Shown: positions 45,545 through 56,245 of the stretch, in pieces
Position numbering within the stretch: position 1 is the first letter of the stretch
Layout: each line of letters starts with the position of its first letter
DNA from: Acarospora socialis
Lineage: Eukaryota > Ascomycota > Lecanoromycetes > Acarosporales > Acarosporaceae
Assembly: GCA_025617375.2 (NCBI GenBank)
Contig: JAMYGW020000005.1
Span: 2,232,001 to 2,296,000, forward strand
DNA length: 64,000 nt
Reading direction: 5' to 3'
Notes under the pieces: generated by a model
What the model saw: only the letters and a program-made list of their open reading frames with translations
Databases searched by the model: none
Told to the model about the DNA's origin: nothing
Translations under genes and position numbers: made by a program

Positions 45545-48500
45545 TCACCAATTGGAACCCAAGTCACTCTTGATCACCGCAACCTCCCCTTTCCTGGGGC
45601 ACAAGAACGTCCCATCTGCCGTGACCTGACACAGACGCAAAACATCCGCATTGATCCAGTCCTGCGGAAGGAAGAAATGCCGAGTCAGCCTGTTCGGTAC
45701 GGTACTCCTCCGCCTCTCCACCAGAGTCGTGGCTACAGAAAGCTGTCTCGCGTCATAATTATCGAGGAGTTCGTTCGCACCGGCCCCAGCAGCGTTGCTG
45801 CCATGTCCGAAATCGACACGCCACGTGCACAGCCAGAAAGACTTGTCAATGAAGACCAGGCGATCGCGCCCTAGCATGTTCAGTGGCCGCTCGATGGCCT
45901 CGCTGATGTCTTGTGGTAACGTTATCACAGTGTCAATGCTTGCCGACCTGCGCGACAAAGACGAGACGGGGATAATAAGCAACTTCGAAAACCGGACGGT
46001 GGAAGAGTGTCTAGAACCGGGCGGGGCAAAGGAGAGGAGAAAGCATTCGCGGGAAAAAGACACCTCAACCTGGTTGATCGTTTCCTCGGGGTCCAATCCG
46101 CTTCCAGATTGCTCCCTCGGCAGTTCTAGTCTGTTCCCACTTTCGTCTTCGGCTACAGGGACTGGGCCTGCGTTTCGAGTGGCACCGATTCTCCATTCGA
46201 AGGTTTTTGCAAAGTCCGCCCAGGAGTGTTCTGCGACCGTGGTGCCACTAAATGCTAGTAATTTGCCAGAATTGGTGGGATGATTAACCCAGATATTGTC
46301 GGTCCCCGACTCGGTGGACTGATATGTAGCACAAACCGAAGAGGTCTGGAGTGACCACACTTGAACTTGCCGTCGATTGGCGACCAGGCAAAGGGTGGAG
46401 TCAGGACTGAAGAATAGTTGCTGGGCGCTCCTCATACTAAGCTTGACCTTCCCGTCCAGAACAGTGCGCTGCAACCATCTAGCCTCGAACCGCTTCTCCA
46501 CCTGCACGTCGACAGCTTTGACGACCAACTTGCGGCATAAATCAAGGTAAGCAAGATATTTCCCGTGGTTACTCCATGCCACATGCTCGATGCTCATATC
46601 AACAGGAGAACTTGCAATGTGTACCTTGGCGTCATGCCATGTATCTTGAACGAAGGCTGTACCGTCTTCATTGCCTGCACAAACAAGGCGGCTTTTTGGT
46701 CCTGCGGCGAGAGCTGTGAGTGGACTTGATGTGTCCACCCAGGCCTCTGATGCATACTGAGATACGTCAGTCGAGCTGCCTGCCTCGCTCTCAGCCTCGC
46801 CGGTTCGCTCATTTGTGTCGGACAGCCGAATCAAAGCGTTCGGCTCCCAAATATTGCAGTAAGAGCCTCGAATATCGTAGAAACGGCGACTGTCGGGGCT
46901 GAAGCACAGGGACGTCACTCGGTTCTCGGAAGAAAGTTGGTAGATCAAAATAAAGTCCTCATGGTTGTATAGCTTTATGACACCCACGTTACTTGTAGCA
47001 AAGATGAGGCCGTCCGGGCTGCACTGAACTTCCGACGGCGCAGAGCCGAAATTCTGAGGCAGCTCTGTATGGCTCTCAGTGAGAGGATGCCACTTGAAGA
47101 CAACTCCATCAGTATAGACGCCTAAAATTTCACCACTATGTGGATGCCACAGAGACAACGTGGTACCAGTCCACATACGTCTTAATTGGTTGCTGACGTG
47201 TTGTCCTCGTCTGCATCTGTTGATTAATTTGGGGGGTGCCAGGTCCCATACTTCAACGGGCGATCCTCGATAGCCAATGACAACTTGTGTGGCGTTGTTA
47301 TTGAAACTGAAGGACGTTGGGGAATTCGTAGCAGCGCCCTCTATGCCGCTCTCTGTTTCGAAACGCTCTGTATGGAGCGTCTGCCACCCTTCTACTGCAT
47401 TCTGCAGGTTGAATTGCCAGGCGCTTCGAAAGTTGGTAAGCATCAGCAGTACGGTGTCATTCTCAGCAAAGCACATATCCATCGCCCGAGCATACGGAGG
47501 ATTCGGGATCGAGATGGAGAGCTGACCGCTCGCAATATCCCAGACCTTAGTGGTACGGAAACCATAAGTGGCTAATCGGTCGCCAGAACGGTTGAAACAC
47601 ACCCTAAAACAATCCTCGAGATGGGAGAGTGTGCAGACTTGGTCAAAGGTAAGAACGTTGAAAAGTATGATCGTTCCCACGGAAGTTACCACAGCCACGA
47701 AACGGCCAGAGCAGGTAACCATTGAAGCTTGATCGGCAGTCCCAATAGAAACACGTGATATTAGATCGTCCCAATCGGTAGCAGACAATCCTGTCACTGT
47801 AATCTTTGATAGAGGTGAGGATCGAAATTGCTGATGTAGGGCGGAGTTCGGTGGCGACAGTTGTGGAATGAACTTGTATATTGCAGTGGAATCTTGTCGC
47901 AAGCGAGCGCCGAACTTCCCGACCAGCTTCAAAAGGTCTGTGGCCCAGAGCTGAAGGGTTTCTAGCTCTGTGATACGACGTTGCAACGGAAGTTTCATGG
48001 TGTCAAGCTTGCGCCGCCGCCGAACATATGAGGTCAGGGAGGAGGAGGTGGATACAAGAACCTGCAGCTGGTTGCCAAGTCCCAGAGCTTCGATCCATGA
48101 AAGAACATATGAACCGCCGAAGAATTTGGCTAATAGAGACAAGGGATCATCCAAGTCTGGTGGGATATAGCTCAAGTGATAGGCCCAAGAGGTTGCTGCG
48201 TATAAATAAAACGGTGGAAGTGTCTTATGACTCAGTTTCGTGTGTACCTTGGCATCAATAAATACTGAGATGGTTCTCGTAAACAGTTCTTGATGGGCTC
48301 CTTGCGGGGTGAGTGGGAAGGGAAGATTTGAAGCGTTCGTTAGGTACTCGCGTGCAGTTTGGTGGATTAGCGAAACCCATCCATTGCTATTAACAACGAC
48401 AAACTGGCCACAAACCTGGCTGATGGTATACGGTAAATCCAGAATCGCAGGATGCTCCGGCTGTAGAGCTTGAAGAAGATCTTCGACACTTAGCGGTCGT

Positions 48501-50942
48501 CTTGAATAAGTGGCCCAAATTAGTAGTAGCCTCGCCAAAGTCCGATCAGAGGGCTTGGAGAGACGGGCAATGCTGTTTTCCATTCGCTGGTAGAGTGGCT
48601 CCATACCAGAGGGAATCTCCTCAAGGGCCTTCTTACAGTCTTCCTCGCTATGGCTTTGCATGATCTCTTGCAGGGCAAGATGGGCCCATAAAAAACTCCC
48701 TTCTGCTCGTTTGACGACTTGATTGATAATTCGTTGTCGAAACTCTGGAGCTCCATGCATGTATACCATTTCTTTCTCGGCATATGTTCGGATATCTTCC
48801 TCATTATCTTCTACACATAGCACGGTAACTGCAGTGCTGGTCGCTGCGCGATCGAAGGCCATGGAGATCGGCGGAATGTTGCGACTCAGAATTATAACAT
48901 GTATAGGTGATTCGGAAGACTGTATGCCGGAAAGGCATTCGATTACAGTTGTTGCCGAGTCTGACTCATCTAGAGCATCGATCACCCAGTAATTCGGTCT
49001 CTGGAGGTTCGTCTTGAAGAGAACAGATTCGAAAAGCGTGTGCCACAATAGACGCCCATCCATCTTTTCATACCTCGAGGTCTCATCAGCCATTCGTTCC
49101 AGAATCTCTCGAAATGAGCGAAGATCTTGGGCGAGCTGATACGCAAGAGATCGAACGAGCGAATTGAGTGATCGTTTGGTGCTGTCTTGATACTTGAAGA
49201 AGTAATACTGGCAGAGGTGGCCAGCTCCCTTTAGATGGTCGATCAGAAATGACGCTTTTATAGACTTTCCACTACCTGGGCGAGCATGCATCCAGATGAT
49301 ACTGGACCTAGAATCTTCGAGTAGCCATTTCTTAAGTTCCCTCGAGTTCAACAGATTCTCGCACGTTCCGGCCGCCCGAAGCTTGTGTAAATTCGACAAA
49401 TCCGCGGTTGGGGCGTTCACGACAGAGAGAAGAAGCCCAATTTTAGACATGTCTCTGAGAGTTGCGGAGCGGCGCTCAGAGGTCTCTGCATGGGTTGATC
49501 AGTCAATAGAATCTTGCCGTGCAGGAATGGGAAAGCTAGCCTTACTCTCCTCGACGATCTTTGATATCAATGTCTGAAGAACAGACCTCACACGCTTATA
49601 ATTGGCGTTTTGCATGTCTGAGAACTTGCATACATTATGATGATCTGCGGTAAGAGGTAGCGAAACCTCGCCAGGGTATCCAAGAATCGATGATTCCTTG
49701 CCTAATATCATCTGCGTGAAAATCAGGCTAAGGTACACATTCGACTAGTGGCCAATGACATACAATGCTGCGAGGGCCCACAGACGTCTCAAGGGTTTCG
49801 TAGAATGAGAATATTTCCAGGTTCGGTGCGATGTTCCGAAATGTCTCGTTAAGTTCTTCAAGGGCAGGAGAATTCCTATTTAGCTCTGCTATATACTTCT
49901 TGGGTGAGTATCTCAAGATGGAGATGGAGAGGATGCGGTTCAGCATCCCAGCGAGATCAGTTCCCCGATGAGGGGTCGACAGAAAAAGCACCGCACGGAT
50001 TTGAGTGACGATGCTTTTGTAGTCCTCGTCTATCAACCCGTGCAGATATGCCTACACCCAGAGATCGTAAGTACCATACTCTACCGTACGTTGGGGGTAG
50101 GTTTTGAATCTAAGCGGAAAATTGCCGGTGGGTTTGGATTATGGATTGAAGGAATGCAGGATGCCCACTTTTTTGAAAACGAGACCGCCCATTGAGTGCA
50201 CGACAAACACAACAGGAACCTAGTTCGGTTAGCACAGGCAGACTGTGAAGAAAATGTACTGTACATTGCCGATGCCAAGGTCTTCCGCAGATTCATCTTT
50301 ACTGTATTTCATTTCGAACAGCAGCGACTTTGCGAAATCGGTTATGCCCGATATGTCTCTCGGCCCAGACGCAAGGAACCTGCCGTTGTAGCCGAATGAG
50401 AGTATCCTGGCTGTACACACATGACGTTCGGTTGGTAACCACAGCTTCGGCCAGCACCGTCCAAGATCTCGGTGCTGTGACCAGGTCGCAACACTTGTCC
50501 CGCCTAAGCCATGGACAAATATAACATCTGCGGAGCGAGGACTTGGTGGTGTATATAGTACAGTGAGGCCAAGTGGATCAGCCTGGGGAGTCGTCGATGA
50601 GCCGGTGCAAAGCTTGAGAAGCTTGTCGAACTGTGGGCGACACTTGTTCAGTACACGAACAGAATTGGACGGAAGGCAGCTTCTCCTACCATGATCAACT
50701 ACCATCACCAACGAACAATACTGGCGGCCATGAAACTCATGATCGTGACAATTGGATTGACACAGTGACGGTGTTTGCCTCTTGAACTTGTCGCGGCTAG
50801 TCCTCCAGTTCATGTGGAATGAACCTTGGCCCGACAAGTGTTCCACAAGCTGACTCGAGACCGAGGCGGGGCCGCTGACTGAACAAGACATGGTTGAAGA
50901 GGCCAGATGTGTAACAGAAGCCGCGCGGGACTGAAAAATCAT
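45545..50942 (-). CDS. NLR-like STAND protein: alpha/beta-hydrolase head, NACHT, WD40-type repeats
   Basis: Five exons, 50265-50942, 50169-50219, 49764-50051, 49546-49711 and 45545-49485, join in frame to 1707 residues. The first ATG of the frame is taken as start; a later one (MSCSVSG) is possible. After about 110 variable residues the hydrolase head shows DVIFVHGLGGTSVATWS, FVVHSMGGLVFKK with its Ser nucleophile, LFLSTPHRGTDLAG and LTADHHNVCKF with the His. NACHT follows: Walker A ARPGSGKS near residue 465, Walker B YWVIDALDES near 560, SLIHQTAREYL near 800. The last 700 residues are degenerate WD40-type blades (RFVAVVTSVGTIILFNV, KVWDIASGQLSIS, VEVWDLAPPK). Family knowledge: NACHT-WD40 proteins with hydrolase-like heads are fungal NLRs linked to non-self recognition and cell death. 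No break is seen. Confidence 0.88.
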
Positions 50943-51823
50943 TAGCACTGGGCGATAAGTGGTTCACTCGTCGGCGGCCCGCATTGTGCTATAATTAGAA
51001 GCTCGAACGTGGAGGACGAGGTCTGTCGGCAAGAAATGGACGGGGCAAAGAACTAACACCATGCTAAAAGGCCATCCACTGCAGCCTTTATCTGGCTATG
51101 GTTTTTGTCCGAATCGTTCAAATCGTGCAATGCTGTCCAAAGAAACTAAATTGACTACTACTATCGTCTAAAATGTCCTAATCTGGCGCACGTGAGTTTC
51201 GAGATCACGTGAGAATTGCCCTCTCGATGACGCAGTCATAGAACTTTGATCGTCAACCTTGTCAAGTACACAAGATGGTCTGGTATCAAAAGTGAACGTC
51301 ACTATCACTAGTTCCTGGAAGACAACACTCACAGATCGTTATGGTCATTGGCGGTAGTCTGTGACTGCGTTCATCAGTGCTGAGTCTCGATATTGGTGTC
51401 ATACGCCGGTATACTCCTGTATTCGCTCCTCCTTATGTTCTATCCCAGTACAGACTCAAACCTTGACAATCAAACGTGGAGAAAACGGCAAGGGAGCTTA
51501 TTCGAGCTTACCAGGTAAGATAGGCTTCTTGATCCTTTCTTGTGTTTTGGTACTGTGTAGCACCAAGCTCTCTGGAGTTCCAATTGGCGCCTTACACGAC
51601 CAGCGATGCTGCCTCACTACGGCGACTACAACATTACAGCTGTGCCTGCCCATGCCTGACTGAAGCGTTTGACCAATGAATACGTGAAGGATCACTTTAC
51701 CTCGGACTGTTGAACCTCGCTGCAATAAGCAAGCAAGACCCTATATATATCATGTTGCAGGCAGACCATATTGAACCAGCGAGGTCTAGAGATTCCAGTT
51801 CAACGCAATATTCCGTATTAACC
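50943..51823. other. Intergenic stretch, nothing recognised
   Basis: It is the upstream region of the hydrolase-NACHT-WD40 gene and contains no supported gene. Confidence 0.4.
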
Positions 51824-53300
51824 AAGGTTCACAAGCGATGGATTAGCCTCCTGGCAGCATTTACCGGGTGATTCTCGACTCTGAGCAGCGGATATTCTTT
51901 CGGGCCGTCCCCACACTGGCTGAAGACTCTACAGACAACTACTGAGAGAATCAATCCCGCCGCCAACTTATATTTGATTGTTCCCGGACTGGCGCTATTG
52001 CTGGTTGGGGGAGCGGCCGAAATATTCAGAAGGCTGTCGATCCAAATCATCCGTGTTTCAATATATCTAAGGTAATGGCTAACGTCAGCCTTGCACTACA
52101 CTATTCGTTTCCGGCCTTGTCCGCTCTCCGTATGCGCCAATCAGCGGGTATCTCTGGTATGTGGTTGAGTTCGTGCTTTTGGCAACAGAACAGGGTAGGC
52201 TGAAATCTCTATGCTCTGCTCTAGGAACCTTCGCTGCCACACATGGCGTTCTTGTAGACGTTGCTAGTCCTGCCCAGAGGGGCTCATATGTCGGTGCTAT
52301 AGCCTCCTGGTTCGTACCGTGCTCTGTGGGGGTGTCTCACATGTAAAGGTGCTTAGCAGAAACATGCTAGTACCAATACAGCTCCGAGTATAGGCCCAGA
52401 ATTGGGAGCAGTAATTGCTGATCGTGAGAATCGGAGGTGGATATTCTGGTTGTTAGCCTTGCTTTGCAGCTCCTTCCTGGCCGCCATTGTCTCGTTTCCT
52501 GCCTGATACTGCTCGCCGCGTCGTCCGCAACGGCAGTATTGCAGTAAAAGGAATTTACTATACTCAGTTACACAAGCCATTCAGAAACCCTCTTGTGGAC
52601 GGCGTCGAGCAAGCGCCTGGAGATCCAAGCCCAACCACTTCTCCGAATCTTTTAGCGACCTTTTCATTGTCTCCTAGAAGGGATACTGCAATAGTCATGG
52701 CTTCGATAGGAATACTGTAGACAAACTATTCCTGTTTGCAAGCCTCGTTAGCCAAGCTTTTTATGCACCTTTACGGATATGGGTAACTGGAAGCTGGCTC
52801 GATATATCTCCCGTTCGGTTTCGTCTGTACGATACCGGCCTTCCTCGACGATGAGTTGCTCTCGCTTCTTTTCTTTTCATGTTTTGCTACCATGCATACC
52901 ACTGGAATATTCGTAGGTCGGGACTACCGCATCACGGGAGAGTCTCATGGACTAGCGTTAGACGTGAGATACGACATCAGTATGTTGCAATCTCCGTTCG
53001 ACAAGGCCAGGCTTCAGAGCTTTTCCTACTCCGGCCGGAAAGCAACAGCTGCCACTGTTGGCCATGGATTGTCGATTGATTCGAAAGGGGTAAGTCCTAT
53101 GGCTAATCAGCAATCAGCCATGATACAGAACTAGCATGTTGCCGTGCCTTCGTTAGACAGTCGCGGAGAGCAAGAAACAGGCGAAGAGCAGGGGTGGCTT
53201 ACCAGTACAGAATGAAAAGTCACCGCTGAGCCTGATCTCTGGCCGTTCCAATCATTGCAAAAGCCGGAAGAGCGATTGAAGCCACAAGGCTATTTCCCGA
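51824..53300 (+). pseudogene. Relic of a DHA1-type drug:H+ antiporter (MFS)
   Basis: Ordered pieces of a fungal multidrug transporter are readable in shifting frames: KVHKRWISLLAAFTG then FSTLSSGYS, ERINPAANLYLIVPGLALLL, DVASPAQRGSYVGAIASW, ENRRWIFWLLALLCSSFLAA, ARRVVRNGSIAVKGIYYTQL, a CLQASLAKLFMHLYGYG block with YLPFGFVCTIPAFLDDELL, and DYRITGESHGLALDVR. These match, in order, TM1, TM2, the TM4-TM5 loop, TM6, the central loop and TM7-TM8 of the family. Several in-frame stops (for example after AAFTG) and frame changes show the gene is dead. The C-terminal helices are not recognisable beyond about 53150. Confidence 0.65.
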
Positions 53301-53403
53301 GATCCCCGACAGACTAAGGAGCATACCTTTCGATCAGGTACATGAGGTTTTCATAAGCCCTACATCCTGTTAACCACACTTTCAGATACGCAGGAGGGTT
53401 GAC

Positions 53404-54513
53404 CTACTCATTCCTGACGCTCGTCCCAGGTACATGCGCAGAATACATCAGCTGGGTTTTGACGCTGTACAGCCGGTTCCTATCGTCGAACTCGTCGACC
53501 GGCTCGCTAGGCGCAAAGTGCCGCAAGTACTCTCTTCTGTAAGCCTTGTCCTTCATTTTGTGGTGTTCTGCTCTCCACATCCCCAATTCCATCTCGTTGT
53601 GTGCGTAGTAGGGGGCTGCGTCAAAGATGTATATGTTGTCAGTTCCACGCTCGGTGCCAATGTTACCCTCCCACAGGTCCCCATGTATGAGACATGGTTT
53701 GATGCTTCTGCCGTCCTGTTCTAGCACGCCAAGCAACCTGGGGATGACATGGCTCAGGGTGCGGTCCATAACACGGTCAAGCTCCTTCCAAGACCCGTTA
53801 GTCGCGGCGTCCAGCCGTGCTATACCTGCCAGCAGCGTTCCGAAAAATGAGGCCCAGCTGCTATCCCAGTCTGTGATCTGGGGCAGCTTGCCATCATAGG
53901 TCGGAACATGAAATCCGTATTTTCCGGTAGGTGAAAGAGAGATGTGATGAAGCTCTGCCAGGCGGACACCAAGCTTCACAGGGTCGGGAAGTGCATTACT
54001 GATATCAATAAACTCGGAAATGAGGAAGTGGGTAGGCTGAGAGGCACGGCGGAGCTGTCCGTGGCCATGGGGCTTCGCGGCAAGACCAGGAACAGTGTTG
54101 TATATCTCCAACATCCCCCGGTATTCGCCTTCGACTTGCTCCTTACCTGTTTCTTCCGTGGTGTACTAGAAACAAACATTCGGGACATCAGTCGGGCACA
54201 ACCTATGGTAGCAATACTGTTAAAGTGGCACTCACCTTGACGAAAAAAGACGTGGGAGCTCCGTCCGGGGTTTCAGCCTTGATGGACGCGGTCGCGGACC
54301 AGTCCGAGGACCCATGGCTATCGGCAGAGAGGATTGTGAGGTTGGGTGGCAGCGCTGCTCATCGAAAACACCATTACCAGTCCGAATTGTGTACTGGGCG
54401 GGTTGAGGCCTACCTTCTATGACTGCGTCGTCAAGAGGGTGATTCCCACCGATTTCATGATTCAAGGAGCCTACCTGCTCCAGACTCGGGACACTTGGGA
54501 TGTTAGCAGTCAT
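53404..54513 (-). CDS. Fructosamine-3-kinase family protein (protein deglycation)
   Basis: Exons 54414-54513, 54236-54354 and 53404-54165 join in frame to 326 residues from MTANIPSVPSLEQVG. The small lobe shows ILSADSHGSSDWSATASIKA and APTSFFVKYTTEETGKEQVE, and the large lobe FLISEFIDISNALPDPVKLG, LAELHHISLSPTGKYGFHVP, the catalytic HGDLWEGN at about residues 234-241 and IYIFDAAPYYAHNEMELGMW. These are fructosamine/ketosamine-3-kinase motifs (APH-like kinase fold). The family phosphorylates sugars bound to protein lysines so that they fall off. The usual metal-binding FDP/FDA position is FDAA here. The enzyme is probably cytosolic. It reads toward the broken drug transporter and is convergent with it. 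Confidence 0.88.
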
Positions 54514-56245
54514 GTTGAGTTTACTATGGTGATGGCCTGGTATTACATGGTCTTAGGTGGGAGATTTATGTCAGTGGAGAACGAGTTCAACTATAGCTCA
54601 ACATTCACTTAAGAAGGGCGCCTAGAATGCGTGAATCTAGGATTGGGTTTCCAATGTTCCATTCCCTCAGTCGGAGGTCCGAAGGCAGTAAAGACACGAT
54701 CCTGACTCACTGAGATTAACATAGAATTCAGGAGTGAATCCCAGAATTGACTCCACCCTCCCACATGCAAAGAGGCCCACTGCTAGGGCTTCATACTAAC
54801 ATGCATTGAGCTTTGCGCCCGGAGGGCCGAAGGTCCGGAGAAATAAGACCTGATCCTGAGAATTGCATACAGTTCAGGAGTAAATCCCAGGATTTAATCC
54901 ACCCCTCTCACGTGCGAGAGGGCCACAGCTAGTAGATTGACGTATCGAACTGAGAGAGCTCGGATGTACCGATCGGTCGACAGATACATAAGGTATATAG
55001 CACGTTGTGGACATGCAATACAAAAAGACACATGGGTTGATCGATAGCAGATGACCTGCCCTGCAAAAGATTCCTGGTGCATATTCTCTGTAGCTCAGAC
55101 GTAAACGCCAGAGAACACCATTGTAGCGGTTATAACTGATAACCATTGACAAGAGGCATCCCCCAAAATATGTATAAGCGGTCAGCAAGATAGATATATA
55201 TAACAGAGAGACTAGAACAAGAGGACTGTGTGGTAGAGTGAATCCACTGAGAGGTATATATATTCTCTTTTCGATGTTCAAGTATGTAGGAAGCAGGGGA
55301 ATGGCCTAGTGAAAGCGCGCACTAGGACCCACGAACCGGTGTGGACCTAGATAGAGGTGCCACACTTATCCGATGACGGCGGACCAGGCAGAGTGATGCG
55401 TTGCTCTGTATCGGTTGGGCCCCCTTAGGGTACTTCATACTACATGCACATTTCTTTTGCCCTTTTTGAGCATCGACAATGGCATCTTAGTCTTCTCTCC
55501 AGCGCGTATGAGTGTTTTCTAATGTCATGCCGTCGACCTGGACGGGGTGTCGAACCTGCGCCCTCGACGGATTCGGAAGACGGGGCCAATCACGTGCGCA
55601 CCAGGTAAGGTAAGGCTTTGCGACAACTGTACCCAACCCCCCACAGGCAGCAGAGCTACCTACTTCGTACATGTAGGGCCGTGACAAGCATTGCGGAAGA
55701 GCATCTATTTCCCGTTAGTGATACCCTCAAGCACTATACCTACACCGTTGCACACTCTACACGTATCACACTCTTCAATGTTTCATGGAGTAGGGAGTAT
55801 TCACTGATAGCTTCTCACTCAGAAACACGCCCTCCTTCCCCTCTCTACGATCCACCAAGATTTTCCAGCCACCTCATAGAAACACCCCCTCAGTATCATA
55901 CCAGCAAGGCAGTTCCACAAGTTTCCTTCAAGCATGAGGTTCTGATCAGCCATGGCGTCCGAATTTGCATTGAGTTAGAGGAGGTTGGTCGTCAGGTTTA
56001 GGTGTGCGGAGTACTGTAAGGCAAGGTAAACGATCGCCAAGCGAGCTAAAAGTGACACGCCGTTGCCTTTGCTTGAGCGCACGGTCGCGATTCGCACGTT
56101 TTGCTCCGACAGCCAAACATCCTTACCTAAGGCAAGGTTGGCCAATAGGAGAGAACCTTCCACTTCTCAGAGCAAACCACAAACGCAGTCTATTGATTAG
56201 TACACGACTGCGCTCGTCGACAACTTCTGCGACTATCGGTTCACA
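54514..56245. other. Gene-free stretch with a tandem duplication
   Basis: About 1.7 kb without a supported gene. It contains the diverged duplication at 54670-54935, a TATA-rich stretch near 55195-55265 and a B-box-like block near 55540-55615 (on the minus strand, GCGCAGGTTCGACACCCCG). Confidence 0.4.
54670..54935. repeat. Diverged tandem duplication of about 110 bases
   Basis: Two units share in order CGGAGG-CCGAAGG, GATCCTGA, CATA then TTCAGGAGT, AATCCCAG then TCCACCC, and GGCC-AC-GCTAG. Unit 1 covers about 54670-54795 and unit 2 about 54821-54935. Differences are scattered. The order of blocks is identical and the orientation direct. No coding potential is seen. Confidence 0.6.

Noticed and set aside
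55115-55290. Possible LTR with TATA-rich middle and TG...CA ends
   Set aside because: No target-site duplication, no second copy and no internal element were found, so it was not called.
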